Assembly: GCA_036554945.1 (NCBI GenBank)
Contig: DATBMH010000044.1
Location: 1 to 64,000 of the forward strand
Direction: 5' to 3'
Length of the DNA: 64,000 nt
From: JACDAN01 sp036554945
GTDB taxonomy: Bacteria > Actinomycetota > Thermoleophilia > Gaiellales > Gaiellaceae
Part shown: positions 8,166-16,120 of the stretch, piece after piece
Layout of the letters: every line of letters starts with the position of its first letter
Numbering within the stretch: position 1 is the first letter of the stretch
Translations under genes and position numbers: made by a program
Notes under the pieces: model-generated
Databases searched by the model: none
Told to the model about the DNA's origin: nothing
What the model saw: the letters and a program-made list of their open reading frames with translations, nothing else

Positions 8166-8171
8166 TAGTGT
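8166..8171 (+). promoter_or_regulatory. -10 element (TAGTGT) of leaderless SDR transcript
   Basis: TAGTGT fits TAnnnT and ends six bases before the ATG at 8178, with no ribosome-binding site between. Confidence 0.5.
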
Positions 8172-8177
8172 CGCCGC

Positions 8178-8927
8178 ATGGAGGCCGGGCTTCGGGACAA
8201 GCGAATCCTAGTCACCGGGGCTTCCGGGGGCATCGGATCCGCGTGTGTGCAGGCGTTTCTGGACGAGGGCGCCGAGGTCGTCGCGCACTACCACCGGGGT
8301 CGTGAGCGCGCCGAGGCGCTCGGCGCGACGCAGCTCGTCCAGGCCGACCTGACGCGCGAGGAGGAGGCGGATCGCCTCTTCGCCGAGGCCGGGACGCTGG
8401 ACGCCTGCGCCGCCGTCGCCGGCGTCTGGCCCTCGGAGGACCTGCCCGCCTGGGACCTGCCCCTGGAGCGCTGGGAGGAGACGCTCCGCCTGAACCTGAC
8501 GGCGACGTTCCTGACCGCCCGCGGCTTCCTGCGCTCCGTCGAGCGGACCGGCCGCGGCAGCCTGGTCATGGTCGCCTCGACCGCCGGGGTCTTCGGCGAG
8601 GCCGGTCACGCGGACTACGCGGCGGCCAAGTCCGCGATCGCGCACGGGCTCCTGCTGAGCCTGAAGAACGAGATCGTGCGGATCGCGCCAGGCGGCCGCG
8701 TCAACTGCGTCTGCCCCGGCTGGACGGCATCGCCCATGACGCGCCGCGAGCTCGACGATCCGAGTCTGGTGGAGCGCGTGACGCGGACGATGCCGCTCCG
8801 GAAGGTCGCCACGCCGGAGGACGTCGCGCGGCAGATCGTCGTGCTGACCTCGGACGAGCTGTCCGGCCACGTCACCGGCCAGGTCGTCGTGGTCGCCGGC
8901 GGCATGGAAGGCCGCGTCCTCCACTGA
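8178..8927 (+). CDS. SDR family NAD(P)-dependent oxidoreductase
   Basis: The 249-aa protein is a classical short-chain dehydrogenase/reductase. It has the cofactor motif TGASGGIGSA near residue 13, an LNLTATFLTAR helix, the catalytic Ser in VASTAGVFG, and the Tyr-x-x-x-Lys pair in DYAAAKSAIAH. The C-terminal PEDVARQIVVLTSDELSGHVTGQVV resembles FabG-type reductases. The N-terminal HYHRGRERAEAL may favour NADP through its arginines, which is inference. The substrate is unknown. The gene is monocistronic and followed by a terminator-like hairpin at 9051-9070. Confidence 0.88.
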   Translation: MEAGLRDKRILVTGASGGIGSACVQAFLDEGAEVVAHYHRGRERAEALGATQLVQADLTREEEADRLFAEAGTLDACAAVAGVWPSEDLPAWDLPLERWEETLRLNLTATFLTARGFLRSVERTGRGSLVMVASTAGVFGEAGHADYAAAKSAIAHGLLLSLKNEIVRIAPGGRVNCVCPGWTASPMTRRELDDPSLVERVTRTMPLRKVATPEDVARQIVVLTSDELSGHVTGQVVVVAGGMEGRVLH

Positions 8928-9003
8928 GCGCCGCTTGGGGTCAGACCCCACGGCCCCGCCGTGCGGCCGGACTCGCCCCGCCGGGCCGCTTGGGGTCAGA
9001 GCC

Positions 9004-9024
9004 CTTGAGTCGTTCCGACTCAAG
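9004..9024. repeat. perfect 9-bp inverted repeat (REP-like hairpin)
   Basis: CTTGAGTCG and CGACTCAAG are separated by TTC. The hairpin follows the second GGGGTCAGA copy and is flanked by GAGCC and TGCCCC, so a longer imperfect stem is possible. Confidence 0.6.
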
Positions 9025-9050
9025 TGCCCCTTTCGGACGTGGAAAGAAAC

Positions 9051-9070
9051 GGCGCGCCCAGAGGCGCGCC
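9051..9070 (+). terminator. GC-rich hairpin, probable SDR terminator
   Basis: GGCGCGCC is repeated after a CAGA loop. Because GGCGCGCC is itself palindromic, the two copies pair perfectly as an 8-bp stem. No T-run follows. Confidence 0.5.
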
Positions 9071-9172
9071 GCAGTGACTTCGCCGCAGAGTGCTAATTGC
9101 CGTTAGTTCCCCGCGGAGGAAGTCTCGGCTCCGTTATCGGCAGCTGCGATCGATCTCTGAACATCTCACCGA

Positions 9173-9193
9173 GGAACGGGCTTTGCCCGTTCC
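9173..9193 (+). repeat. perfect 9-bp hairpin in putative leader
   Basis: GGAACGGGC and GCCCGTTCC flank a TTT loop. It lies in the non-coding stretch before the methionine gene and may be a leader stem or a second terminator. Confidence 0.55.
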
Positions 9194-9333
9194 GACACCC
9201 AGGCATCGGGTCAAGGCAGCGACAACCCGCTCCTGGGCCGCGCGGCAGCGCCAGCTGCCGCCCGGCTCCATGAGGTCGCCGAAAGTCGTGAGACTCTCGG
9301 CGAGACGAGGGCGCAGCCGCGCCTGAGAAATAG

Positions 9334-9364
9334 TCAGGCGGGGCCGCCGCCCGGCCCCGCCTGA
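9334..9364 (+). promoter_or_regulatory. 12-bp perfect stem-loop upstream of methionine gene
   Basis: TCAGGCGGGGCC and GGCCCCGCCTGA form a perfect stem around a seven-base GC-only loop. It is the strongest structure in the region, and the following TTCTCT is a weak pyrimidine tract, so it could act as an attenuator or terminator. Confidence 0.5.
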
Positions 9365-9399
9365 TTCTCTCGAGTAGAGAGCCGCTTGAGTCTCGAGTG

Positions 9400-9489
9400 G
9401 GCCCCGCCGCAACGGGCCCCGCTCGTCCGATTGGCCCCGCCGCATCGGGCCGCTCGGTCTGATCCGACTGGGCCCCGCCGCATCGGGCC
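9400..9489 (+). repeat. three imperfect repeats of a GGCCCCGCCGCAnCGGGCC unit
   Basis: Copies lie at about 9400-9418, 9433-9451 and 9471-9489, with spacings of 33 and 38 bases. Each copy is itself a small hairpin (GGCCC...GGGCC). Confidence 0.7.
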
Positions 9490-9611
9490 CTCATCGGGTA
9501 CAAGCCCACTTTCGGGCAAGGTGGGTCGGTTGATCCATCACCCTTTGGCGGTTGACTACGGCGGTTCACTAACTTCACCGGAACCACCCCGTCCGGCCGG
9601 TTCCGAATAGA

Positions 9612-11444
9612 GTGGATTCCTTGGCTACGCCGTTCGAAAAACGCCTGCAAAACGGGCCTATCGTCGTCGCGGACGGCGGGATGGGCACGTTGATCAGCGG
9701 CGCCGTTCCCCGGCTGCGATTCCCGGAGGAGGCGAACCTCCGCTCCCCCGAAACGGTGGTGTCGCTTCACGTCAGCTTCATCGCCGCCGGCGCGGATCTG
9801 ATCGAGACCAACACGTTCGGGGCCAACCGCCGGAAACTGGCTGCCCACCGGCTCGACGACGAGGTCGAGAGGATCAACAGCACGGCCGTCAAGCTGGCCC
9901 GCGAGGCGCGGGAGATCTCGGGCCGTGACGTCTACATCGGCGGCTCGATCGGCCCGCTGGGCGACCACGGCGACCTCTCGCGCGAGGAGCGCCACGAGCT
10001 CTTCGCCGAGCAGGCGGCCGCGCAGCATGCGCGCGGCGTCGACCTCTTCCTGGTCGAGACGTTCTTCGAGCTCGAGGAGCTCCTGACCGCGATCGCGGCC
10101 GTCAAGAGCGTCGCCTCGCTGCCGGTCGTGGCCATGCTGACCTTCGACGAGCAGGGCGAGACGCTGGGCGGCGTCACCGCCAGGAAGTCGGTCGAGGCGC
10201 TGGCAAAGTCCGGCCTCGCCGCCATCGGCGCGAACCACGGCGCCGGGGTCCACGCTGCCCTGACGGCCCTGAACGAGATGCACGACGCCGACGGCAAGCT
10301 GGCGCTCGCCGCCATGCCGAACATGGGCCTCGCGAGCCTGGCGGGAAGCCGGGTCGTCTTCCCGCACGCGACACCCGACTACTTCGCCGACTTCGCAGCG
10401 CATGCGCGGGATCTCGGCGCGCGGATCATCGGCGGCTGCTGCGGGACGACCCCGCGTGAGATCGGGGCGATCGCCGACGCGGTCAAGGAGGAGCGGGAGG
10501 CGTCTTCGCCGCTCGTGATCCAGGAGCGCGAGGTCATGCTCTCGGTCGTCGAGCAGGCCGAGGAGACGCGGCTCGCGCGGATGCTGCGGGAGGGCCGGTG
10601 GGTCACGTCGGTCCAGCTCGACCCGCCGCTCGGCGGCAACCACCGCGGGATGCTGGAGATCGCGGCCGCGCTGGAGGCCGGCGGCGCATCGTTTGTGGAC
10701 ATCAACGACAACGCGACCGCGCGGGCCGGGATGAGCGCGCTCATGCTCTCCACGGCGATCGAGCGGTCGACGACCCTCGAGACGATCCCCCACCTGACGA
10801 CGCGCGACGCGACGGTGCTGGGCCTCGAGTCGCAGCTGCTGGGCGCGCACGCCGAGGGGATCCGCAACATCCTCGCGGTCACCGGCGACCCGCCGGAGGT
10901 CGGCGACTATCCGGGCTCGAGCGGCGTCTACGAGGTCGACGCGATCGGTCTCACGCAGCTGATCTCGAGCCTGAACCGGGGGGAGGACTACAACGGGCGC
11001 GCGATCGACGCCGCGACCTCGTTCTTCACCGGGGTCGCGCTGAACCCGACCGCGGACGACCTCGACGTCGAGGTCGAGCGCTACCGGCGCAAGCTCGACG
11101 CCGGCGCCGACTTCGCGATGACGCAGATCATCTTCGACCTCGAGCTGCTCGACCGCTTCTTCGACCGGTTCGGCGGGCCCTCGCCGATCCCGGTGCTGGT
11201 CGGCGTCTTCCCGGTGTGGAGCCACCCGCTGGCCCTGCGCCTCCACAACGAGGTGCCCGGGATCGTCGTGCCGGACCACGTCCAGGAGGCGCTGCGGGAT
11301 GCGGGGCCGGACGGGCCGAAGGTCGGCATGGAGCTGGCGCGCGAGCTGGTCGCGGCGTCGCGGAGCCGGGCGGCGGGGGTCTACCTCGTCGCGCCGTTCC
11401 GCCGGCCGCTCGGGATCCTGGAGCTGCTGGCAGACGCCGCTTAG
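9612..11444 (+). CDS. bifunctional homocysteine S-methyltransferase / methylenetetrahydrofolate reductase
   Basis: The 610-aa fusion has the YitJ architecture. The N-terminal homocysteine methyltransferase domain (about 1-290) shows DGGMGT, LIETNTFGANR and the zinc-binding IGGCCGTTP cysteines near residue 275, with a third Cys expected upstream. The C-terminal MetF-like TIM barrel (about 315-610) contains SVQLDPPLGGNH, LAVTGDPP and TQIIFDLELLDRFF. It would reduce 5,10-methylene-THF and pass the methyl group to homocysteine to form methionine. A GTG start at 9612 is used, without a clear ribosome-binding site. It converges on the MarP-like gene with a TTAG shared stop. Confidence 0.88.
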   Translation: MDSLATPFEKRLQNGPIVVADGGMGTLISGAVPRLRFPEEANLRSPETVVSLHVSFIAAGADLIETNTFGANRRKLAAHRLDDEVERINSTAVKLAREAREISGRDVYIGGSIGPLGDHGDLSREERHELFAEQAAAQHARGVDLFLVETFFELEELLTAIAAVKSVASLPVVAMLTFDEQGETLGGVTARKSVEALAKSGLAAIGANHGAGVHAALTALNEMHDADGKLALAAMPNMGLASLAGSRVVFPHATPDYFADFAAHARDLGARIIGGCCGTTPREIGAIADAVKEEREASSPLVIQEREVMLSVVEQAEETRLARMLREGRWVTSVQLDPPLGGNHRGMLEIAAALEAGGASFVDINDNATARAGMSALMLSTAIERSTTLETIPHLTTRDATVLGLESQLLGAHAEGIRNILAVTGDPPEVGDYPGSSGVYEVDAIGLTQLISSLNRGEDYNGRAIDAATSFFTGVALNPTADDLDVEVERYRRKLDAGADFAMTQIIFDLELLDRFFDRFGGPSPIPVLVGVFPVWSHPLALRLHNEVPGIVVPDHVQEALRDAGPDGPKVGMELARELVAASRSRAAGVYLVAPFRRPLGILELLADAA

Positions 11445-12562
11445 TGGGCCGCGCAGGGGCCGGTCGAGACCTGGCTCCGAGCGCTCGAGATCGCGCGGCG
11501 GACGAGGTCCGTGGGAACCGCGTAGCCGGCCGCGCTCCCCGTCCGTGACGCGAAGACGGTGCCGACCACCCGGCCGTCGCCGTCGAGGAGCGGCCCGCCG
11601 GAGTTCCCGCGCCGGACGCGGCCGAGGAAGCTGACGATCTTGCGCGTCACGGGCCCGCGGCCGTAGGCGTCCTGGCTGATCACGGTCGCGGTGCCGCCGA
11701 GGCGGCCCGGCACGACGGTCAGCGGGCCGTTCTCGGGGTAGCCGGCGATCGCGACCGGCGCCTCCTTGCTCGCCTCGGCCTGCACCAGCGGTCTCCGGTC
11801 CAGTCCGGGCACGCGCAGCACTGCGACGTCGTTCCTGGCGTCGAAGGCGATCGCAACCGCGGGTCGGCCCGCCACCGTGGTGTCGCCCTGTCCTGCGACC
11901 ACGTGGGCGTTGGTGACGACGACGTCCGGGGCCGCGACCCAGCCGGACCCCGAGATGCCGAGCCCACAGGCGGTCCCGAGCACCCGCACGACGCTCGCCA
12001 GGGCCCCCCTGATCTCCCGATCTCGCGACACCCGCGGATCGGGCGGCTCGACGGCCGGCGCCGGGCCGGTGATCGACGGGAACGGATCGACCCGGCGCAG
12101 CGCGCGAAGCACCTCGCGGGGCGGGAGCACCTCGTTCAGCTCCCGGACGACGGCGGAGCGCTGCACCTCCCGCCGCAGGTCGACCTGTCCGGGGAGCTGC
12201 AGCGCGACGGCCGCGAGGATCCAGACGACCGCAAGGCCGATGACGACGCCGAAGGCCAGCCCGCCGGCGGCGTCCACCACCCGCAGCGGGCTCGCGCGCA
12301 GCCGCTGCTTGATCGCGACCCCGACCGACGACGCGATCACCTCCATGACCACCGCGGCCACGGCCGCGCCGAGCAGTGCGACGAGCGGCGTGTACGGCGA
12401 CTCGGAGCCGTCGGCGAGTAGATGCGGCGCCAGGCGCGCCCCGAGCAGCGCGCCGACGATCACGCCGGCCGCGGAGAGGACGCTCAGCGTCAGGCCCTGC
12501 CAGAGCCCGAGCAGCGCTGCGCCGGCGACGACCGCGAGGATGATCCAGTCGAGGCGCGTCAC
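11441..12562 (-). CDS. MarP-like membrane serine protease (CvpA + trypsin domain)
   Basis: The 373-aa protein has an N-terminal CvpA-like domain with four membrane segments (about 1-125) and a C-terminal chymotrypsin-fold protease. Catalytic residues are His in VVTNAHVV, Asp in DARNDVAVLRV and Ser in RRGNSGGPLL. Cysteines in GTACGLG and near the C-terminus (GPCAAH) recall the regulatory disulfide of mycobacterial MarP (Rv3671c), an extracytoplasmic acid-stress protease. GTG start, with TAGCGT on the minus strand nine bases upstream. That hexamer overlaps the -10 of the divergent gene. Confidence 0.88.
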   Translation of the reverse strand: MTRLDWIILAVVAGAALLGLWQGLTLSVLSAAGVIVGALLGARLAPHLLADGSESPYTPLVALLGAAVAAVVMEVIASSVGVAIKQRLRASPLRVVDAAGGLAFGVVIGLAVVWILAAVALQLPGQVDLRREVQRSAVVRELNEVLPPREVLRALRRVDPFPSITGPAPAVEPPDPRVSRDREIRGALASVVRVLGTACGLGISGSGWVAAPDVVVTNAHVVAGQGDTTVAGRPAVAIAFDARNDVAVLRVPGLDRRPLVQAEASKEAPVAIAGYPENGPLTVVPGRLGGTATVISQDAYGRGPVTRKIVSFLGRVRRGNSGGPLLDGDGRVVGTVFASRTGSAAGYAVPTDLVRRAISSARSQVSTGPCAAH

Positions 12563-12570
12563 CCGCGGGG

Positions 12571-12577
12571 TACGCTA
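12571..12577. promoter_or_regulatory. shared bidirectional -10 element (TACGCTA)
   Basis: TACGCTA reads as TACGCT on the plus strand (ten bases before GTG 12587) and TAGCGT on the minus strand (nine bases before the start at 12562). The divergent genes are only 24 bases apart, so one symmetric motif could serve both directions. Confidence 0.45.
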
Positions 12578-12586
12578 GCCAGCCTC

Positions 12587-13015
12587 GTGGACGGCCAAGA
12601 GCTCGAACAGTTCATCGACAGGTACAACGCCGCGTGGAACGCGCACGACGTCGACGCGATCCTCGAGATGCACACCGACGACTCGGTCTTCGAGAACCAC
12701 ACGACCGGCGACCTCAACGTCGGCAAGGAGGCGATCGGCAACGCGATCCGCGGCATCTTCACGGTGTTCCCCGATCTCGAGTTCGAGACTCGCCGGCGCT
12801 ACATCCGTGACGGCCTCGTCGTCCAGGAGTGGACGGCGCGCGGCACGCACCTCGGGAAGATGAACCGCTCGGGGGTGGAGGTCGAGCCGACCGGCCGCAG
12901 CGTCGAGTACCGCGGGATGGACGTGATCCCGATCGAGGACGGCCGCGTGGCCCGGAAGGACGTCTACTCCGACGGGGTCACGTTGCTGCGCCAGCTGGGG
13001 CTGACCGCCATCTAG
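12587..13015 (+). CDS. SnoaL-like / ester cyclase family protein
   Basis: The 142-aa protein has the NTF2-like fold signature: FIDRYNAAWNAHDVDAILEMHTDDSVFEN, IRGIFTVFPDLEFE, and WTARGTHLG. The last strand, GRVARKDVYSDGVTLLRQLGL, is typical of SnoaL-type polyketide cyclase relatives often annotated as ester cyclase or nuclear transport factor 2. Biochemical role unknown. The GTG at 12587 is the first start in frame after the promoter-like hexamer; the preceding frame runs antisense through the protease gene and is not coding. Confidence 0.82.
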   Translation: MDGQELEQFIDRYNAAWNAHDVDAILEMHTDDSVFENHTTGDLNVGKEAIGNAIRGIFTVFPDLEFETRRRYIRDGLVVQEWTARGTHLGKMNRSGVEVEPTGRSVEYRGMDVIPIEDGRVARKDVYSDGVTLLRQLGLTAI

Positions 13016-13022
13016 TCGCGGC

Positions 13023-13028
13023 TACACT
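13023..13028 (+). promoter_or_regulatory. -10 element (TACACT) of tRNA-Asp
   Basis: TACACT lies 16 bases before the tRNA, with a weak -35 candidate CTGACC at 13001-13006 (spacer 16). Confidence 0.5.
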
Positions 13029-13044
13029 CCGTAGTCCTACGCAT

Positions 13045-13118
<74 letters not shown>

Positions 13119-13266
13119 CTCTTTCTAGCCCGCACCGCCACGGCGATCGCGGCGGCTGGCCTGTTGCCGAACGGGGCGACGGCGTCCGAGGTGGTCGATT
13201 CCAGGCGGGACGCCGCTCGTTAGTCTGGTCGCCTGCTTCTCCCACACCCGAAAACAGGAGAGTCGA

Positions 13267-13938
13267 ATGAGCGGTTACGCGGTGGCGCAGATCGACGAGA
13301 TCGACGAGATCAACGACGGCCGCGTTCCCGCGCGGCCGATCCGGTTCCACTTCGGCATCACGTCCTTCGGCGTCAATGCATTCACGGCTCATCAGGTGGG
13401 CGATCGGCTCATCAACGAGCACGACGAGTCACAGGAGCATGACCTGCAGGAGGAGCTCTACCTCGTCCAGCGCGGGCGCGCGACGTTCGAGCTCGACGGC
13501 AAGCGGGTGGACGCACCCGCGGGCACGCTCGTCTTCGCTCGCCCCGCCGTCAAGCGGACGGCGTTCGCCGAGGAGCCGGGGACGACGATCGTCGCGGTCG
13601 GCGGAACTCCGGGGAAGGCGTTCGAGGCCAAGGGCGGCGAGATTTGGATGCCGCTCAACCATCTCTACGAGGCAGGCGAATACGCCGAGGCTGCCGATCG
13701 GGGACGCGAGCTGATCGAAGCTCATCCTGAGTACGCAGGTCCGCTCTACAACCTCGCGTGCTGCGAGAGCCTCGCCGGCCGCACAGACGACGCGATCAGG
13801 CATCTCCGGCTCGCGATCGACCGCAACGAGCCGTTCCGTTCGCTTGCTGCCGAGGACAGCGACTTCGATCCGATCCGCGACGAAGCCGCTTTCAAGGAAC
13901 TGGTTCAGGGCAACGCAGCCGAGCCGGCTACGGGGTAA
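13267..13938 (+). CDS. cupin domain protein with C-terminal TPR-like helices
   Basis: The 223-aa protein has an N-terminal cupin barrel (about 25-115). Its first motif is atypical (HDLQEELYLVQRGRATFELDG) and the second is DAPAGTLVFARPAVKRT. The C-terminal part (about 125-205) has tetratricopeptide-like helices (LYEAGEYAEAADRGRELIEAHP, PLYNLACCESLAGRTDDAIRHLRLAID). Because only one or two metal-type ligands are visible, it may be a sugar- or ligand-binding rather than enzymatic cupin. An AGGAG site lies upstream of ATG 13267. The promoter is probably TTAGTCT near 13219, so this transcript has a leader. Confidence 0.82.
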   Translation: MSGYAVAQIDEIDEINDGRVPARPIRFHFGITSFGVNAFTAHQVGDRLINEHDESQEHDLQEELYLVQRGRATFELDGKRVDAPAGTLVFARPAVKRTAFAEEPGTTIVAVGGTPGKAFEAKGGEIWMPLNHLYEAGEYAEAADRGRELIEAHPEYAGPLYNLACCESLAGRTDDAIRHLRLAIDRNEPFRSLAAEDSDFDPIRDEAAFKELVQGNAAEPATG

Positions 13939-13991
13939 CAGAAATGTCATGGATCGCGGCGGGGCCTCCGAAGTAGGGTCCTGCCGCGTCC

Positions 13992-14630
13992 ATGCCGACT
14001 CACGAGGACTCAGCTACAAGCGACGCTGCTCGCCAAGTCGAGTTGCTCGAGCAGTTTCAGAGCTTCAGTCCTCCGCCCTTCCTCATGGGCGGGATTGCCG
14101 AAGACGCTCTCCTCGCAGGTCGCTTCACGCGCATGCACGGCGACGTCGACCTGCTGGTCGAGCGGTCACACCTCGACGCTGTGCTGCGACAGCTTCGTCC
14201 GCTCGGCTACGACGCCTGGGCGACGAAGGGAGAGACTGCAGGCGGAGAACCTTTCTACCTCGCGAGCCGGGACGCTCCCGTGCCCATCGAGATCGGCGTG
14301 CTCGATCGCGACCAGCTCGGAGACCTTTTCCTCGAGATCGCCCGCGTCGACTTCAAGCTCGAGACGGGCGAGGCGCCTGTGGGCTACCGCGTCTATCTGC
14401 CCCCGGACACCTATGCCCATCCGCCGACCGAGCTCGAGGGCATTCCCGTTCGTTGCATCAGCCCGCTGGCCAACTATCACCTTCGGGCGGGAATCGGCGG
14501 CCGGGGCACCTTCGGACCGCTGCGCGAGAGCGACAGGGCTGCGAGTAAGCGCCTCCGCGCGAAGTTCTTTCGCACGACGGACGACCGGGCGTTGCGGCCG
14601 CGGGTCGAGTCGCTTCACACTCCGTCATGA
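13992..14630 (+). CDS. nucleotidyltransferase-fold protein (aminoglycoside adenylyltransferase-like)
   Basis: The 212-aa protein contains FLMGGIAEDALL and HGDVDLLV near residues 30-55, the Gly-Gly and Asp-x-Asp motifs of the nucleotidyltransferase superfamily, close to the AadB/LinB-type adenylyltransferases. The third acidic residue may lie in VPIEIGVLD. It could modify a small molecule or act in a toxin-antitoxin pair, but no partner gene is adjacent. Its stop shares the palindrome TCATGA with the convergent MocR gene. Resistance function is not claimed. Confidence 0.65.
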   Translation: MPTHEDSATSDAARQVELLEQFQSFSPPPFLMGGIAEDALLAGRFTRMHGDVDLLVERSHLDAVLRQLRPLGYDAWATKGETAGGEPFYLASRDAPVPIEIGVLDRDQLGDLFLEIARVDFKLETGEAPVGYRVYLPPDTYAHPPTELEGIPVRCISPLANYHLRAGIGGRGTFGPLRESDRAASKRLRAKFFRTTDDRALRPRVESLHTPS

Positions 14631-16091
14631 GGCGCTTCGGGGCCAGACGGTGACAGCGTCGACCGGCTCGAATGGCGACGGAGGAGAAGCGTCGGTTCCT
14701 CGCCGCCCGGCCTCGCCGCTGAGCGCCAGGAGCCTGGCGCCGTAGCGGAGCACCGGCTCCGACTCGCAGGCGAAGCCGATTGCTACTCCAGGCGGCTGCG
14801 GCATCACGGCGTGCTCGTTGAAGCCGTCCAGGCCGATTCCCCGCTTCCGAGCGGCTTCGAGCAGCGCCGGCTCGTCGGTGTCCGCCGGAAAGGACAAGGA
14901 GAGGAACAGTCCGCCAGCGCTGCCGACCACCCGTGCTTCCGGGACGTGTCTCGCGAGCGAGGTGACGAGGGCCTCGCGCCGGCGGCGATAGGCGCCTCCG
15001 ACCTTGCGCAGGTGCCGGTCGAGGAGCCCGCGCTCCAGGAACTCCGCGAGCGCGAGCTGCGTGAGCCGCGGAGCCGCAATCGACGTCGCGAACAGATACT
15101 CCACGACAGGCGCGACGAGGGCCCCGGGCAGCACGGCCCAGCCGACGCGCACCGTGGGGGCGAGCAAGGCGCTCGCGCTCCCCACGTACACGACTCGCTC
15201 CGGCGCGAGACCCTGCAGCGCGGCTGCCGGTGCACGGTCGTAGCGGAAGTGCCCGTCGTAATCGTGTTCGATGACGATCCTGTCGCCGGCCGCCGCCCAG
15301 TCCAGCAGGGCGCGCCGTCGCTCGGGTGCGAGCGCTGCTCCGGTCGGGAACTGGTGCTCGGGGCTCACCACAGCGGCTGGAACGTCCGGGAGCTCGTCGA
15401 CACGGAGACCTTTCTCGTCGACGCCGACGGGCACGAGCTCGAGGCCGGAGGCGGCGAGCGTCGTCGCGCGCCAGCGATGGCTCGGGTCCTCGACCGCGAT
15501 GCGCGTGGCGCCTCTCGCCCGCAGGACCGACGCGAGCACGAAGAGCGCCTGCGACGAGCCGGCGAAGATGCACGTCCGGTCGGACGTGCCGACCACGCCG
15601 CGCGTCCGAGCGAGGAACGCGGGTAGGCGCCTGCGAAGATCGGACGCGCCTTGCGGCTCCCCGTACGCGAAGTCCTGGCCGGCCGCGCCCTGAAGCGTCG
15701 AGCGGACCACGGTGAGCCATTGCGCGCGCGGGAAGAGCGCGTAGTCCGGAAGGCACGTCGCCCGTGCGAACGGCAGGTTCGGGTCGCTCTCGATCTCTAC
15801 CGCCGCAGAGGCGGCGGCTGCGACCGTCGGAGCCGCACCGCGCCGAACCTCGATGTAGCCCTCGGCGGCGAGCTGGGTGTAGGCCCTCACGACGACGCCG
15901 CGAGAGACGTGCAGGTCGGCGGCGAGCGTTCGAGTCGACGGCAACGCCTGGCCCACCTCGAGCGAGCCGGACCGAACCAGCTCGCGTACCTGGCGCTCGA
16001 TCTGCAGGCCGAGCGGCGCGTCTCGGTCGAGGTCGAGCCCGAGAAGTGGTCCTGTCGACATACGGGTAGTCGGCGCTTCCGAGCGGACCAT
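14625..16091 (-). CDS. MocR/PdxR-family regulator lacking the PLP-binding lysine
   Basis: The 488-aa protein has a GntR winged helix (about 20-85: LPSTRTLAADLHVSRGVVVR) fused to a fold-type I aminotransferase domain. EHDYDGHFRY keeps the residue that pairs with the PLP ring nitrogen, and SPEHQFPTGA is normal. However, the segment that should read like GTFSKTLAP is GSASALLAP, so the Schiff-base lysine is Ala308. PLP could still bind non-covalently or not at all. It is divergent from the DUF899 gene, a typical MocR target position. ATG 16091 is used; ATG 16061 (MSTGP) is an alternative. Confidence 0.82.
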   Translation of the reverse strand: MVRSEAPTTRMSTGPLLGLDLDRDAPLGLQIERQVRELVRSGSLEVGQALPSTRTLAADLHVSRGVVVRAYTQLAAEGYIEVRRGAAPTVAAAASAAVEIESDPNLPFARATCLPDYALFPRAQWLTVVRSTLQGAAGQDFAYGEPQGASDLRRRLPAFLARTRGVVGTSDRTCIFAGSSQALFVLASVLRARGATRIAVEDPSHRWRATTLAASGLELVPVGVDEKGLRVDELPDVPAAVVSPEHQFPTGAALAPERRRALLDWAAAGDRIVIEHDYDGHFRYDRAPAAALQGLAPERVVYVGSASALLAPTVRVGWAVLPGALVAPVVEYLFATSIAAPRLTQLALAEFLERGLLDRHLRKVGGAYRRRREALVTSLARHVPEARVVGSAGGLFLSLSFPADTDEPALLEAARKRGIGLDGFNEHAVMPQPPGVAIGFACESEPVLRYGARLLALSGEAGRRGTDASPPSPFEPVDAVTVWPRSAS

Positions 16092-16104
16092 AGCGGGGGG
16101 TCGC

Positions 16105-16110
16105 TACCGT
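16105..16110 (+). promoter_or_regulatory. -10 element (TACCGT) of DUF899 gene
   Basis: TACCGT lies ten bases before ATG 16121, in the 29-base gap to the divergent MocR gene. A minus-strand TATGGT at 16085-16090 could serve MocR. Confidence 0.4.
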
Positions 16111-16120
16111 CTCTCTCTGG

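Larger units (their letters stand above)
8928..9611 (+). other. 684-bp hairpin-rich non-coding region upstream of methionine gene
   Basis: No convincing gene is seen. The stretch holds two copies of GCTTGGGGTCAGA (near 8935 and 8991), a series of perfect inverted repeats listed separately, and three copies of a GGCCCCGCCGCA-containing unit at 9400-9489. The first 150 bases look like 3' ends of the SDR transcript. The rest may be a structured 5' leader for the homocysteine methyltransferase/MTHFR gene. No known SAM, SAH or cobalamin riboswitch core was recognised by eye. Confidence 0.55.

Noticed and set aside
9386..9610. Open frame of 74 codons before the methionine gene
   Set aside because: It spans the GGCCCCGCCGCA repeats; composition is Pro/Arg-rich and no ribosome-binding site or conserved domain is seen.
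13992..14630. Antibiotic-resistance adenylyltransferase
   Set aside because: Only the general nucleotidyltransferase motifs are visible; a resistance role is not supported.
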